Positions 9,785 to 17,557 of a stretch of DNA of 35,220 nt are shown here, piece by piece. Below the pieces are notes generated by a model that was not told the origin of the DNA, ran no database searches, and saw only the letters and a program-made list of their open reading frames with translations. The stretch's first letter is position 1; every line of letters starts with the position of its first letter. The stretch spans positions 1 through 35,220 of the forward strand of contig JAAXXD010000017.1 of NCBI GenBank assembly GCA_013334655.1. The letters run 5' to 3'. Origin of the DNA: Chlorobaculum sp. GTDB taxonomy: Bacteria > Bacteroidota > Chlorobiia > Chlorobiales > Chlorobiaceae. The position numbers and the translations under genes are program-made.

Positions 9785-10252
9785 TTAATAATTATCAGAC
9801 ATCATCAAATTTTTTAGTAGTATTAAAAAGTCTGGAGTTAATGTTTTCTGAGCTGAAAATGTTTTGCAAATAGAGTCGATTATTAAAACCATCGTATTAG
9901 AATGTACTATATAGACCTCCTCTTGTTTTCCATTTATTAAGGAGGTTATTTGAAAAGTCATTTTTGTCGATGAGTCGGCGGCTGATTTCTTATCCTCAAT
10001 TAATATTGAAGCAATTTTTAGATATCCTTTTTCTGTCAAGAATATAATATCTCGCGTCGATTTTTCGGATTTACCGACTCTGATAAAAAACGGACGTATA
10101 CAGGCATCGGTTGGACCAATCTCCTCTATATAGAGTTGCTTATCATTTGAGGTGTCTTGACTGTCAGTGGTGGGGCCTGCATAAATTTGGCTTGAAAAAA
10201 TACACTGAGCCATTAGCAGGGAAGCGGTGTATATAAGATATATATACTTCAT
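9785..10252 (-). CDS. Small secreted hypothetical protein
   Basis: A 155-residue AT-rich gene whose product opens with a plausible signal peptide (MKYIYLIYTASLLMAQ, cleavage probably near SSQIYA/GP). The mature part is a mix of predicted strands and helices with two Cys (in TDACIRPF and DSICKTF) that could form a disulfide after export. I do not recognise the family. It is on the same strand as the autotransporter and 139 bases upstream of it, so the two may be coexpressed. No strong ribosome-binding site is visible; the upstream DNA is very AT-rich. The export signal and the consistent composition support a real gene. Its composition differs from that of the chromosome core, consistent with transfer. 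Confidence 0.6.
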   Translation of the reverse strand: MKYIYLIYTASLLMAQCIFSSQIYAGPTTDSQDTSNDKQLYIEEIGPTDACIRPFFIRVGKSEKSTRDIIFLTEKGYLKIASILIEDKKSAADSSTKMTFQITSLINGKQEEVYIVHSNTMVLIIDSICKTFSAQKTLTPDFLILLKNLMMSDNY

Positions 10253-10673
10253 GTATCAGTATAATATATCATTTATAGGTAAGCTCATATATTCGATCTT
10301 TACAAAAGGAGCAAATTACTTTCTTTCAGGATCAGTATTATTTAATCATGGTATAAGGTCAAAACACATACATCAATTTCAAAGAATTAAGGAGCATCGA
10401 GTCTGTACTGTTGATTCTGAAACCCGTCTAAGGAGGACTTCATAAGTCTGGCGGTGTAACTTATGACTATATATACAATGATTTCAGCTTTAATACAAGG
10501 AAAAAGCATATCTATTAGGCCGTGGTGGGAAAAAATATAATTGTATGGTTCACTAACCTGTGTTTGGAAGACGCATATTCGCTTTCAGGCGTTGGTGGGG
10601 GGCCGGAAATAGCTTCTTCTCACAACCACAATGGTTTTCACTCCAATATTGTGTTTGTAACCACGTGAAGAAA

Positions 10674-10700
10674 CAGGGCTGAAGCCTGAGGTGTTTTTTT
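10674..10700 (+). terminator. Weak terminator-like hairpin
   Basis: CAGGGCTGAAGCCTG forms a short bulged stem, followed after five bases by a run of eight T at 10693-10700. No clear plus-strand gene lies upstream. Confidence 0.4.
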
Positions 10701-10800
10701 TGCGTATAGTGACCATGTTCCGACAGTTGTCGGGCAAGGGACGAAACAAATGTAAACGTTGAAAATGTCTATCACAAGGTAGACGCCGTCTAAAATATAG

Positions 10801-10833
10801 AAGGGGCACAAGTCCTCAGCACTTCCCCTTTTT
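10801..10833 (+). terminator. Terminator-like hairpin before queC
   Basis: AAGGGG at 10801-10806 pairs with CCCCTT at 10825-10830 and is followed by TTTATTT. The 18-base loop makes it weak. It could end a transcript entering from upstream or attenuate one reading into queC. Confidence 0.35.
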
Positions 10834-10907
10834 ATTTCTCTCGCAGATTGCGTACAATACCTGACTATCTTTTACGCGATTATTGACGATTGGAGATTTT
10901 GAGAGCT

Positions 10908-11591
10908 ATGAAGGCAGTACTTTTAGTCAGTGGTGGGATGGACAGCCTCGTGGCGACTGCGCTGGCGCATCGCGAGGGGGTCGAGCTGGCGGCCATGCAT
11001 GTCAATTACGGGTAGCGGACGTGGACGAAGGAGCTTGAATGTTTCCGGCAGATTTGCGACCATTACGGTATTCAGCATCGCCTCGAAGTGGATGCGCTGT
11101 TCCTCGGCGCTATCGGCGGCTCGTCGCTGACCGACGCGGCGATTCCCGTCGGCCCCGCTGACCTTGCAGGCATCGATATTCCCACCAGTTACGTGCCCTT
11201 CCGCAACGCCAATTTCCTCTCGATGGCCGCGAGCTGGTCGGAGGTAATCGGCGCAAATCGCATCTACATCGGCGCGGTCGAGGAGGATTCGTCGGGCTAT
11301 CCCGACTGCCGCAAAGTTTTTTACGACGCCTTCAACCAGGTGATCGATCTCGGCACGCGGCCCGAAACCCGCATCGAAATTGTGACGCCGCTCATCGCCA
11401 TGAACAAGGCGGAAATTGTCCGGCGCGGGCTGGAACTCGACGCGCCGTTCCACTTCAGCTGGTCGTGCTACAAGAGCGAGGGCAAGGCGTGCGGCGTGTG
11501 CGACAGTTGCGCCCGGCACTTGCGGGCCTTTGCGTCGGCGGGCATCGCCGATCCGGTCGAGTACGAACTCCGGCCCAACTATTTGCAGTAA
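10908..11591 (+). pseudogene. queC: 7-cyano-7-deazaguanine (preQ0) synthase QueC, interrupted by an amber codon
   Basis: QueC converts 7-carboxy-7-deazaguanine to preQ0, the precursor of queuosine in tRNA. Read from ATG 10908, the frame encodes a full-length 227-residue QueC: PP-loop SGGMDS at residues 8-13, conserved YVPFRNANF and [14 protein letters not shown] in the middle, and the zinc-binding cysteines Cys187, Cys195, Cys198 and Cys201 near the end. Codon 36 is TAG (11013-11015), exactly where the family motif NYGQRT has Gln, so a single CAG-to-TAG change explains it. Everything else is intact, so the lesion is recent, a sequencing error, or suppressed. Restart at the GTG at 11088 would give a 167-residue product lacking the PP-loop and therefore probably inactive. 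A CPBP protease gene follows 30 bases downstream. Confidence 0.88.
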
Positions 11592-11621
11592 TCATCGAAA
11601 CCAAGAAATTCCTGACACATC

Positions 11622-12302
11622 ATGGAAAGGGAAAACGCGATTGCATCCGGTTCATCGACGCTGAACGAGCGCCTCAAACTCGCCTTCGGTCTGACGGCCC
11701 TCATCTGGATCACCGGCCTGGTCGGTCACTTCACGCCGCTGCTCGAATGGCCCGCGCTGGCGCTCTACGTGATTGGCGGCATCGGCGTTGTCATCTGGCG
11801 CGGCACGAGCAAAAGCGAATGGGCGGAGATGTACCTCGCCGGAGGCGATCTGAAAAAGTCCCTCAAGTGGGGAGTGATTGGCGGCATTTTACTGCTCCTT
11901 TTAGCAATGATGAATACAAAAAAAATGATGACTACCTCCGATGCCGCCAAAATGATGTCCGGGATGGAGTCTCTACTTCTCAATCGTTCGCTTTTTTATT
12001 TTTATCCCATTCTGGTTCTTGCAGAAGAATTTCTCTGGAGAGGAATCATGTTTTCTGCATTGATTGAAAAAGGCTTTAATAAGCATTTGACAGTGTTGTT
12101 AACGACCATTTTTTTTCTTCTCAATCATTTTGCTGTTGCTCCTGTTGGTCTTATGGAAAGGGCATTGTTAGCAATGATGGCATTTCCATTGGGTATTGTT
12201 AATGGTTATATCTCAGTGAGTACACGGAATGTCTGGGGAAGTGTTCTTGCGCACACGATTCTCATGATCGCCATGTTAGCCGCCATTCAGATGCGTTTTT
12301 AA
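11622..12302 (+). CDS. CPBP-family intramembrane glutamic protease (CAAX-like)
   Basis: A 226-residue integral membrane protein of the CPBP (Abi/CAAX protease) family. Transmembrane segments are visible near residues 20-35, 44-60, 83-97, 125-140, 155-170, 180-195 and 205-222. The catalytic motifs are present: EEFLWR (Glu135, Glu136, Arg140), FFLLNH with His169, and a third-motif His211 (LAHTILMI). Members process prenylated or hydrophobic peptides, and some confer bacteriocin immunity; the substrate here is unknown. The gene starts at ATG 11622, 30 bases after queC, and probably belongs to the same transcript. Base composition is odd: up to about position 11890 it is GC-rich like core genes, then it becomes markedly AT-rich to the stop, which might reflect membrane-codon bias or a recombinant gene. 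Confidence 0.82.
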   Translation: MERENAIASGSSTLNERLKLAFGLTALIWITGLVGHFTPLLEWPALALYVIGGIGVVIWRGTSKSEWAEMYLAGGDLKKSLKWGVIGGILLLLLAMMNTKKMMTTSDAAKMMSGMESLLLNRSLFYFYPILVLAEEFLWRGIMFSALIEKGFNKHLTVLLTTIFFLLNHFAVAPVGLMERALLAMMAFPLGIVNGYISVSTRNVWGSVLAHTILMIAMLAAIQMRF

Positions 12303-12337
12303 AAATCGTTTTTTCATTACAAAGAACAAGACTCTTC

Positions 12338-12610
12338 ATGCCTGAAAACCGAATTACCCGGCTGGTGAAGCAGCAGAAAAAGCTGCTCATCGCCTACTAT
12401 ATGCCTGAATTTCCTGTGCCGGGCGCGACTTTGCCCGTGCTCGAAGCGTTGCAGGAGAGCGGAGCCGACCTCATCGAGCTTGGAATGCCCTACTCCGATC
12501 CCATCGGCGACGGGCCGGTGATCCAGGACGCGGCGCACAAGGCGATCAGCCACGGCGTGCATGTCGGCAGTATCTTCGAAATGGTCAGAAAAGCGCGCAA
12601 TGGCGAGGGG
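12338..12610 (+). pseudogene. trpA: Tryptophan synthase alpha chain, 5' fragment
   Basis: The first 91 codons match TrpA, which cleaves indole-3-glycerol phosphate: MPENRITRL start, IAYYMPEFP, the catalytic Glu47 in LIELGMPYSDP, Asp58 in DPIGDGP, and VRKARNGEG. After Gly91 the family sequence stops abruptly and the frame runs 30 unrelated residues to a stop at 12703. About 170 C-terminal residues, including the phosphate-binding part of the barrel, are missing, so the product cannot be active alone. The break coincides with the end of a truncated NACHT-type gene on the opposite strand, so this is a rearrangement junction rather than a point mutation. An intact trpA must exist elsewhere if the cell makes tryptophan. 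Confidence 0.85.
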
Positions 12611-12611
12611 T

Positions 12612-12996
12612 GCAGGCCAGGCTGTTCAACAACAAGGTTCCACGAATGCTTCACCATTTCCGGTGATTCTTTGAACCCGAGTTCGAGTCGCGCAACACGG
12701 TAGAGCGATTGTTCGAGAACGCCCTCGATCCACATGTGCCGCACCTTCTCCAGCATTCGCTGGCGGTTGCGCAACAGAATATCAGCGTTGGCTTTTGGGT
12801 CAATGGGAGTCGGTTGCATCTCGGCTTTTCGTGCACGGACGAAGAGCCAAACGACAATTGCTGAAACGAATGGAATAATCGTGGCGAGGTTTGACAGCAC
12901 TCCGGTGATGTCTTTCCCTTTATCCGACAACAGCCACACCCAGCCAGCGCCAAGCTTCTGCCAGAGCGATGTGAGGAGTGCGGTTATCGCGTCCAT
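12612..12996 (-). pseudogene. NACHT/STAND NTPase-type protein, N-terminal fragment
   Basis: About 128 residues resemble the N-terminus of membrane-anchored NACHT-type STAND ATPases: a transmembrane segment near residues 37-53 (IIPFVSAIVVWLFV), a charged linker, then NRQRMLEKVRHMWIEGVLEQ and a SWNLVVEQPG motif of the kind that just precedes the P-loop. At that point homology ends, because the reading frame runs into the antisense of the trpA fragment at about 12610. The ATPase core and sensor domains are gone. STAND ATPases of this kind often act in phage defence. The family call is inferred from the remembered pattern WI.GVLE...W.LV.E.P before the NACHT P-loop and needs a profile search. Confidence 0.6.
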
Positions 12997-13002
12997 CTCG
13001 GT

Positions 13003-13166
13003 TCAGGAATTTGATTACGGGAAAATACCGCTTATTGCCTGAACGGCCAATTCCGGCATTTTCCGTGAACAGGTTCTGAACGAGAAGTATAATGCTGTCG
13101 CCAATATCGTAAAGGGAGGAGATTTTTCAATCTGCGGTGTCAGGGATGCCGCGAGTGTGCTGATTA
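13003..13166 (+). pseudogene. Possible remnant of an unrecognised gene
   Basis: One plus-strand frame reads as protein-like sequence on both sides of a TGA at 13040-13042: QEFDYGKIPLIA, stop, then TANSGIFREQVLNEKY and IVKGGDFSICGVRDAASVLIT. The segment has no start codon and no family that I recognise. It lies between the NACHT fragment and the CAP-domain gene, in a rearranged stretch, so it may be the 3' remains of a gene lost with the rearrangement. It could also be chance. Confidence 0.3.
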
Positions 13167-13919
13167 CGGCTTGGCCGTTTTGTATCTGTCGGCGAACTCC
13201 ATGACGCACATGTCGTCGTAACGGCGGTGTTTGCCTATGGATACGCCCACGCGATTGATATCGGTGTCAAGAAGGGTGATTCTGTGCCCGCGATCAGACA
13301 CTCCGTCGTCGATGAGCAGAAAAGCGACGATGTCTTTCGGTTTACTGAAACCGTACGAGATGTTTTCCGCGATAAGCCCGTTCCATTCTCCGTAGCGCTC
13401 GATACGCTCCGACATTCTGGACCCGCTGCTGCCAACATGACCGATATTTTTTGTCGCGCCCTGATCCAAGGTCATTTCGTGGGCCGCCATCGTCAGACCC
13501 TCGCATGGCGAAAGAGAAGAGAGAGGCTTGGTTTTTTCCAGAATGGAGATGCACTCTTCAAGGGCCGCAATACCTTCATCGGTCTGGATTGGCACGGGAC
13601 TTCTGTCTGGATGGAAGAAGAGTTTGCCGTGGTAATAAACCCTGAGCGGTTCGAGTCGAAGACGAGCGTAGGCTGGAGGGTCGCTTCTCAGCAGGTTGAT
13701 CTCCGCGACGACCTCCAGCTCGTTCGGAGACATGTAATTTGCATGAACTGCGCGTTCTTCGGGCGTCGTATCGTCATCGGCGCTCTGCGTCTTGCTTTTC
13801 GGATTTTCACTGCTGTTTGGAAGTACACGAGTGCTCGAATGAGCGATGTTTGCCTGTCCGACCAGAATCGTCAGAAAAAGCAGCGTAATCGAAATTATTT
13901 TATTACGGTTGCCAGGCAT
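13164..13919 (-). CDS. Secreted CAP-domain (SCP/PR-1-like) protein
   Basis: A CAP-superfamily extracellular protein. I chose the internal ATG at 13919 because it places a signal peptide at the N-terminus (MPGNRNKIISITLLFLTILVGQANIAHS); an ATG at 13955 would add 12 residues. After a Ser/Asp-rich linker the CAP fold begins with NELEVVAEINLLRSDPPAYA. Conserved elements include the first cavity His in AAHEMTLDQG, the GHVGSSGS loop, AENISYG, and the DDGVSDRGHRITLL and RVGVSIG strands. Bacterial members act at the cell surface, but their activity is generally unknown. The gene stands alone, convergent with the damaged trpA region. A degraded plus-strand remnant abuts its 3' end. Confidence 0.85.
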   Translation of the reverse strand: MPGNRNKIISITLLFLTILVGQANIAHSSTRVLPNSSENPKSKTQSADDDTTPEERAVHANYMSPNELEVVAEINLLRSDPPAYARLRLEPLRVYYHGKLFFHPDRSPVPIQTDEGIAALEECISILEKTKPLSSLSPCEGLTMAAHEMTLDQGATKNIGHVGSSGSRMSERIERYGEWNGLIAENISYGFSKPKDIVAFLLIDDGVSDRGHRITLLDTDINRVGVSIGKHRRYDDMCVMEFADRYKTAKP

Positions 13920-14650
13920 AGTAACTGTAGAGTAAAATCGAACATTCAAAAACACAAAACCCGTTGCAGAGACAAAACGATCCGGGATGCGCTGAAAAGC
14001 TTGAACGCCTTTCGGCGAAATACGACTGATCGAGCGGTTGCGATTCTTCTGTTAACTATTGTTATCAAACCGGAACTTGCTGTTTTTCGCAAGAGTTTAT
14101 TGCGCCTATGGCTAAATTAAGAAAAAAAATAAGATTTGCAGGAAATGTAGGATGCTCGGTATTGGCTTTATCACTTCGTCGATTAAAACTCCTGATCAAT
14201 TGTCCCGTACTTCAGATCCTGGATTATAGATAAGCCATAATAAATCTGGGGATTACCCCAATCGCATTCCGATGTGACTATTGCGGTCAATCGTTACTGA
14301 AGTAATATATTTGTAATACTTTCGTTATGGGTACCCGACGTTTATCGCTCACACTATTTCCTGATTGTCGAGGAAAAAGTCAGGAACTTCTTTTTTTGTA
14401 ACAAGTTGAGCTTTTCGTTGCGCTACGCTTGATTCAGAACGCACTGACTGTTAATCCAATTTTTCGCAACTTATCACTACCGGAGAAAGAGTCTCATGCT
14501 GCAGGTAGGCAGGCGGATGGTCGCTTGTGATGCCAGAAAAAAAGAGCTTGTTCAATAAAGCTGTTTTGATGTAAATATATGAAAACCATTTTCGAATTTC
14601 GAAAAATTCAAGCGAAGTTCTTTTAATTTTTTCAGGTTAATATTGGCCAA
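13920..14650. other. Gene-free region
   Basis: About 700 bases without a supported gene on either strand. Composition is mixed and becomes AT-rich towards 14600. The region holds an orphan terminator-like hairpin (14358-14397) and a perfect short palindrome around 14589-14605 (TTTTCG/CGAAAA) that lies just past the pentapeptide gene and may help end its transcript. No tRNA cloverleaf or repeat array was seen. Confidence 0.45.
14358..14397 (+). terminator. Orphan intrinsic-terminator-like hairpin
   Basis: TTCCTGA at 14358-14364 pairs with TCAGGAA at 14380-14386 and is followed by CTTC and seven T. It has the form of a plus-strand terminator, yet no plus-strand gene lies within 1.5 kb upstream. 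It could end a small non-coding RNA. Confidence 0.45.
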
Positions 14651-15232
14651 TCACTCGATCTCGATGCCGTAGGCGTCGAGCAGGCCGGGCAGGCCGGAGA
14701 GCGAGAACTTCGCTTTCCGCAGGCGGTTCGACTCAGGCGGTATCGAAAAGTTGACGGCGGTGCGGAGATCGGCCTTTTCGAGATTGGTGTGGAAGAAGAT
14801 CGCCAGCCGGAGGTCGCAATTGCTGAAAACCGCGCCACTCAGGTTCGCGCCGGTGAAATCGGCCTCCTGCAAATCGCAATCGGTGAACGGGGTGTTTTTC
14901 AGGTCGAGACCCGAGAAGAGCGCCAGTCGCATCATGCACCGCTCGAAGCGCATCCCGAGGAGCAGCTTGCGGCACTCGCCGAATTGCACACCGAGCAGCT
15001 TGCAGCCGGTGAAGCGAACCTCCTGAAGCGACGCTCTGGCAAGCTTCGCCATGCTCATATCGCACTGTTCGAAGGCGCACTCCCGGAATACGAGGTCAGA
15101 AAAATCGGCCTGCGTGAAGTTGCACTGCGCGAAGCGGCACCCCTCGAACACGCCGCTGCTTCTGTCGAAGTCGACGGACGCGATCTTCTCGAACACCTTG
15201 CCAATGACCGGCTCGACGCACCTCCTCTTCAC
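14651..15232 (-). CDS. Pentapeptide-repeat protein, Qnr/MfpA-like fold
   Basis: A 193-residue protein made almost wholly of pentapeptide repeats (A(D/N)LXX type), visible from about residue 20 to 155: FEGCRFAQCNFTQADFSD, FRECAFEQCDMSMAKL, FTDCDLQEADFTGANL, FSNCDLRLA, TNLEKADL. Such repeats fold into a right-handed quadrilateral beta-helix. The C-terminal NFSIPPESNRLRKAKF and the closing LSGLPGLLDAYGIEIE are typical of the cytoplasmic group related to Qnr and MfpA, some of which mimic DNA and bind gyrase. The function here is unknown. The start is a GTG whose TG is shared with the TGA stop of hybrid kinase 2 (GTGA overlap), so translation is coupled and the two genes form an operon. Confidence 0.88.
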   Translation of the reverse strand: MKRRCVEPVIGKVFEKIASVDFDRSSGVFEGCRFAQCNFTQADFSDLVFRECAFEQCDMSMAKLARASLQEVRFTGCKLLGVQFGECRKLLLGMRFERCMMRLALFSGLDLKNTPFTDCDLQEADFTGANLSGAVFSNCDLRLAIFFHTNLEKADLRTAVNFSIPPESNRLRKAKFSLSGLPGLLDAYGIEIE

Positions 15233-17172
15233 GATGCGTAATGCTGCTGATTGACGTTTTTCAGTTCGTTACCGACCAGATTCATGAAGTCGGAAATGGA
15301 AAAGGGTTTTCTGATAAAGTTCACCGGTTTCGAGGATTGCTCGCCATATTTGGTTTTTTCGAACGGGAAGCCGGACATGAATATCGATTTCATCTCCGGC
15401 AGAAGCGCCTGCAACTGCTTGCACAGTTCGATGCCATTCATGCGGGGAAGGATGACATCGCTCACCAGAATATCGATCTTTTCGCGATGCGTTTGAGCGA
15501 TGATGAGCGCGCTTTCGGCATCCATCGCTTCAAGCACCTGGTAGCCCTTCTCTTCGAGCGCCCGTTTGAGAATGTTGAGGATGTTGGATTCGTCCTCGAC
15601 CAGGAGTACCGTATTATTTGTGGGGTTGCGGTTTTGCGCGGCGGCTTCGAGCATCAACTCCAGAGCCTCGTCCCGGTGCTTCGGGAAAAAGATGCTGAAT
15701 GTCGTTCCTTTGCCCGGTTCGCTTTTGCAGTCGATGGAGCCGTTGTTTTGCTTGACGATTCCGTAGACCGTCGAAAGGCCAATGCCCGCGCCTTTACCAA
15801 TCGGCTTGGTGGTGAAGAACGGTTCGAAAATATGCGGCATCATCGCGCTATCGATGCCGCTTCCGGTGTCGCTTACCGAGAGCACGGCATAGTCACCGGG
15901 AGTCGGGCAGGGGTGCCCCTTTTCGCAATCTTCCTTATCGATGCGGATTACGCCGGTTGAAATGGTTATCGTGCCGTACTCTTCGATGGCGTCAAAGGCG
16001 TTGACGCACAGATTGGTCAGCACCTGATCGAGCTGTGTCGGATCGATGAAAACCTCCGGCACATTTTCGCCAGGCAGCCAGACGCACTCAATCTGCGAGC
16101 TGATCAGCGACCTCATCATCGGAATGATGCGTTCTACCTCCCGGTTCAGGGAGAGCGCTTCCGGGCACCTTATCTGCTTGCGGGCGAATCCGAGAAGCTG
16201 GCTGGTCAGGTGCGCCGAACGCAGCGCCGATTCATGGGCGCTCCTGAGGAGAGTGGCCACCGATTGCGATGGATCGATTTTTGCGAGAGCCAGCTCGATA
16301 TTGCCGATAATGGAGGTCAGCGAGTTGTTGAAGTCGTGCGCGATGCCTCCGGCGAGCTGGCCGAGCAGCTCCATTTTCTGCGACTGCTGAAGCTGCGTCT
16401 GCAACTGTTCGAGTTCGATCTGTGCAAGTTTTTTCTCCGTAATATCGAGGATGATGCCAACGATGTGTCGGGATTTGCCCGCTTTGGCGAACCGGAAAGT
16501 GCCGACCAGATTGATCCACCGGAGCTCTTCGTCCGTCCGCCGGATACGAAACTCGATGTTGAAATCCGACTGATTCGCCATCGCGTTTTCATACGTGCCC
16601 ATCACCATTTGCAGGTCGTCCGGGTGAATATGACCAAAAAACCGTTCGATTTTCCAGTCAGGCACGAGCGAATCGTAGCCGAAAATGCGATCGTGTTCGA
16701 GCGTTCTCGTAAGGACATTGTTTTCGATATCGAACGACCACACGCTCACATGGGCGCACTCGAGCGCGAAAACCATTTTTGCCCGGAAATCCTCGTTCTC
16801 TATTTCGACGAGGCGTTTTTCCGTAATGTTCTGCACGAAGACCAGCAACTTCGAGATGTTTCCCTTGGCATCGAAAGCCGGATAGATCGAGCTTCTCCAG
16901 ATATTGTCATCCATCTGATCATCGACGGCGACATGCTTGCCGATTCGAAGCACTTCCAGGGTTTTGGCTTTCCGGTTGTCGATGACCTCCTGCGGCGCGT
17001 TGATTTCGACGAGCAGATCGAAGATGTTATGGCCGATGATATGCTGGTGGAGGCTTTCGAACCGGGCTGAAAAGAAACGGTTGGCCGCGAGAATCTTGCC
17101 ATCTGGAGCCATGACAAAGACCGGTTCGGGGAAGTCTTTGAACAGATCGAAATCGAGAGCAGAGTTTGGCAT
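15229..17172 (-). CDS. Hybrid histidine kinase 2 (PAS-PAS-HisKA-HATPase-REC)
   Basis: A 647-residue hybrid sensor kinase, predicted soluble. Domains: PAS about 8-118, a PAS_3-type fold with PAC about 140-250 (IHPDDLQ, then FNIEFRIRRTDEELRWI), a linking coiled coil rich in Gln and Leu (250-266), H-box GGIAHDFNN with His279, ATPase with N-box Asn387/Asn391, G1 DTGSGI, F box FEPFFTTK and G2 GAGIGLS, and a receiver with Asp572 (ILVSDVILPRMNG) and the RKPF lysine at 622. The signal is unknown. Its stop overlaps the start of the pentapeptide-repeat gene, the only direct partner seen. The catalytic core closely resembles that of the other two hybrid kinases in the window, so the three arose by duplication, with different sensor modules. 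Confidence 0.93.
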   Translation of the reverse strand: MPNSALDFDLFKDFPEPVFVMAPDGKILAANRFFSARFESLHQHIIGHNIFDLLVEINAPQEVIDNRKAKTLEVLRIGKHVAVDDQMDDNIWRSSIYPAFDAKGNISKLLVFVQNITEKRLVEIENEDFRAKMVFALECAHVSVWSFDIENNVLTRTLEHDRIFGYDSLVPDWKIERFFGHIHPDDLQMVMGTYENAMANQSDFNIEFRIRRTDEELRWINLVGTFRFAKAGKSRHIVGIILDITEKKLAQIELEQLQTQLQQSQKMELLGQLAGGIAHDFNNSLTSIIGNIELALAKIDPSQSVATLLRSAHESALRSAHLTSQLLGFARKQIRCPEALSLNREVERIIPMMRSLISSQIECVWLPGENVPEVFIDPTQLDQVLTNLCVNAFDAIEEYGTITISTGVIRIDKEDCEKGHPCPTPGDYAVLSVSDTGSGIDSAMMPHIFEPFFTTKPIGKGAGIGLSTVYGIVKQNNGSIDCKSEPGKGTTFSIFFPKHRDEALELMLEAAAQNRNPTNNTVLLVEDESNILNILKRALEEKGYQVLEAMDAESALIIAQTHREKIDILVSDVILPRMNGIELCKQLQALLPEMKSIFMSGFPFEKTKYGEQSSKPVNFIRKPFSISDFMNLVGNELKNVNQQHYAS

Positions 17173-17557
17173 AGGGGAACGGTCTTAAGGTGATCCATGA
17201 GAACATCCGATCGAGCATGGTGACCTATTGAATATTAAAGTATCTCAATATGTTCCATTTTCATAGCGATAAATACGCGGATGAAGGTATTTTCGAATGC
17301 GTTTGGCTTTTCGGCTTTCGAATGAAGCCGCGCTTACTCTTCTTGAAAGTATGATGTGTTTTACAGAGCGGAGTGTCGCCAAATGAATTTTTTACCTCTA
17401 CCATGGTGACGTTGGACGGTGTAATACAGACTATTCCGTTATTGCTCACGAACCGACTTGCGGCAAGCCCCGGGCATTTTTTCGTATCTTGTCTGAGCGG
17501 AGCGATCAAGCATTCTGGATGTTTTACGTCTGATCATAGATCAACTTGAAAAAATAC
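17173..17557. other. Intergenic region between kinase 2 and the restriction genes
   Basis: About 385 bases separating two divergently read units, so it should carry promoters for kinase 2 and the restriction operon. A minus-strand frame of 82 codons (17261-17509) has no recognisable family or start signal. I see no convincing promoter pair. Confidence 0.4.

Larger units (their letters stand above)
10253..10907. other. Gene-poor intergenic region upstream of queC
   Basis: About 655 bases without a convincing gene. Short open frames on both strands (for example 10227-10445 plus, 10585-10809 minus) resemble no family and lack good start signals. The first half is AT-rich like the secreted-protein gene. 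Two hairpins with T tracts (10674-10700 and 10801-10833) suggest that transcripts end here even though no plus-strand gene precedes them, which may mark remnants of lost genes or a small RNA. Confidence 0.4.

Noticed and set aside
10585-10809. 74-codon minus-strand frame upstream of queC
   Set aside because: No start signal or recognisable domain, and a terminator-like hairpin with a T tract runs through it.
10801-10907. preQ1 riboswitch upstream of queC
   Set aside because: A hairpin precedes queC, but I could not find the preQ1-I loop and A-rich tail or a class II fold.
12490-12611. C-terminal part of the minus-strand NACHT-like frame
   Set aside because: This stretch is simply the antisense of the trpA fragment and is not part of the NACHT homology.
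13227-14120. 297-codon plus-strand frame across the CAP gene and the gap after it
   Set aside because: Mostly antisense to the CAP-domain gene, whose signal peptide and motifs are clear; no family features.
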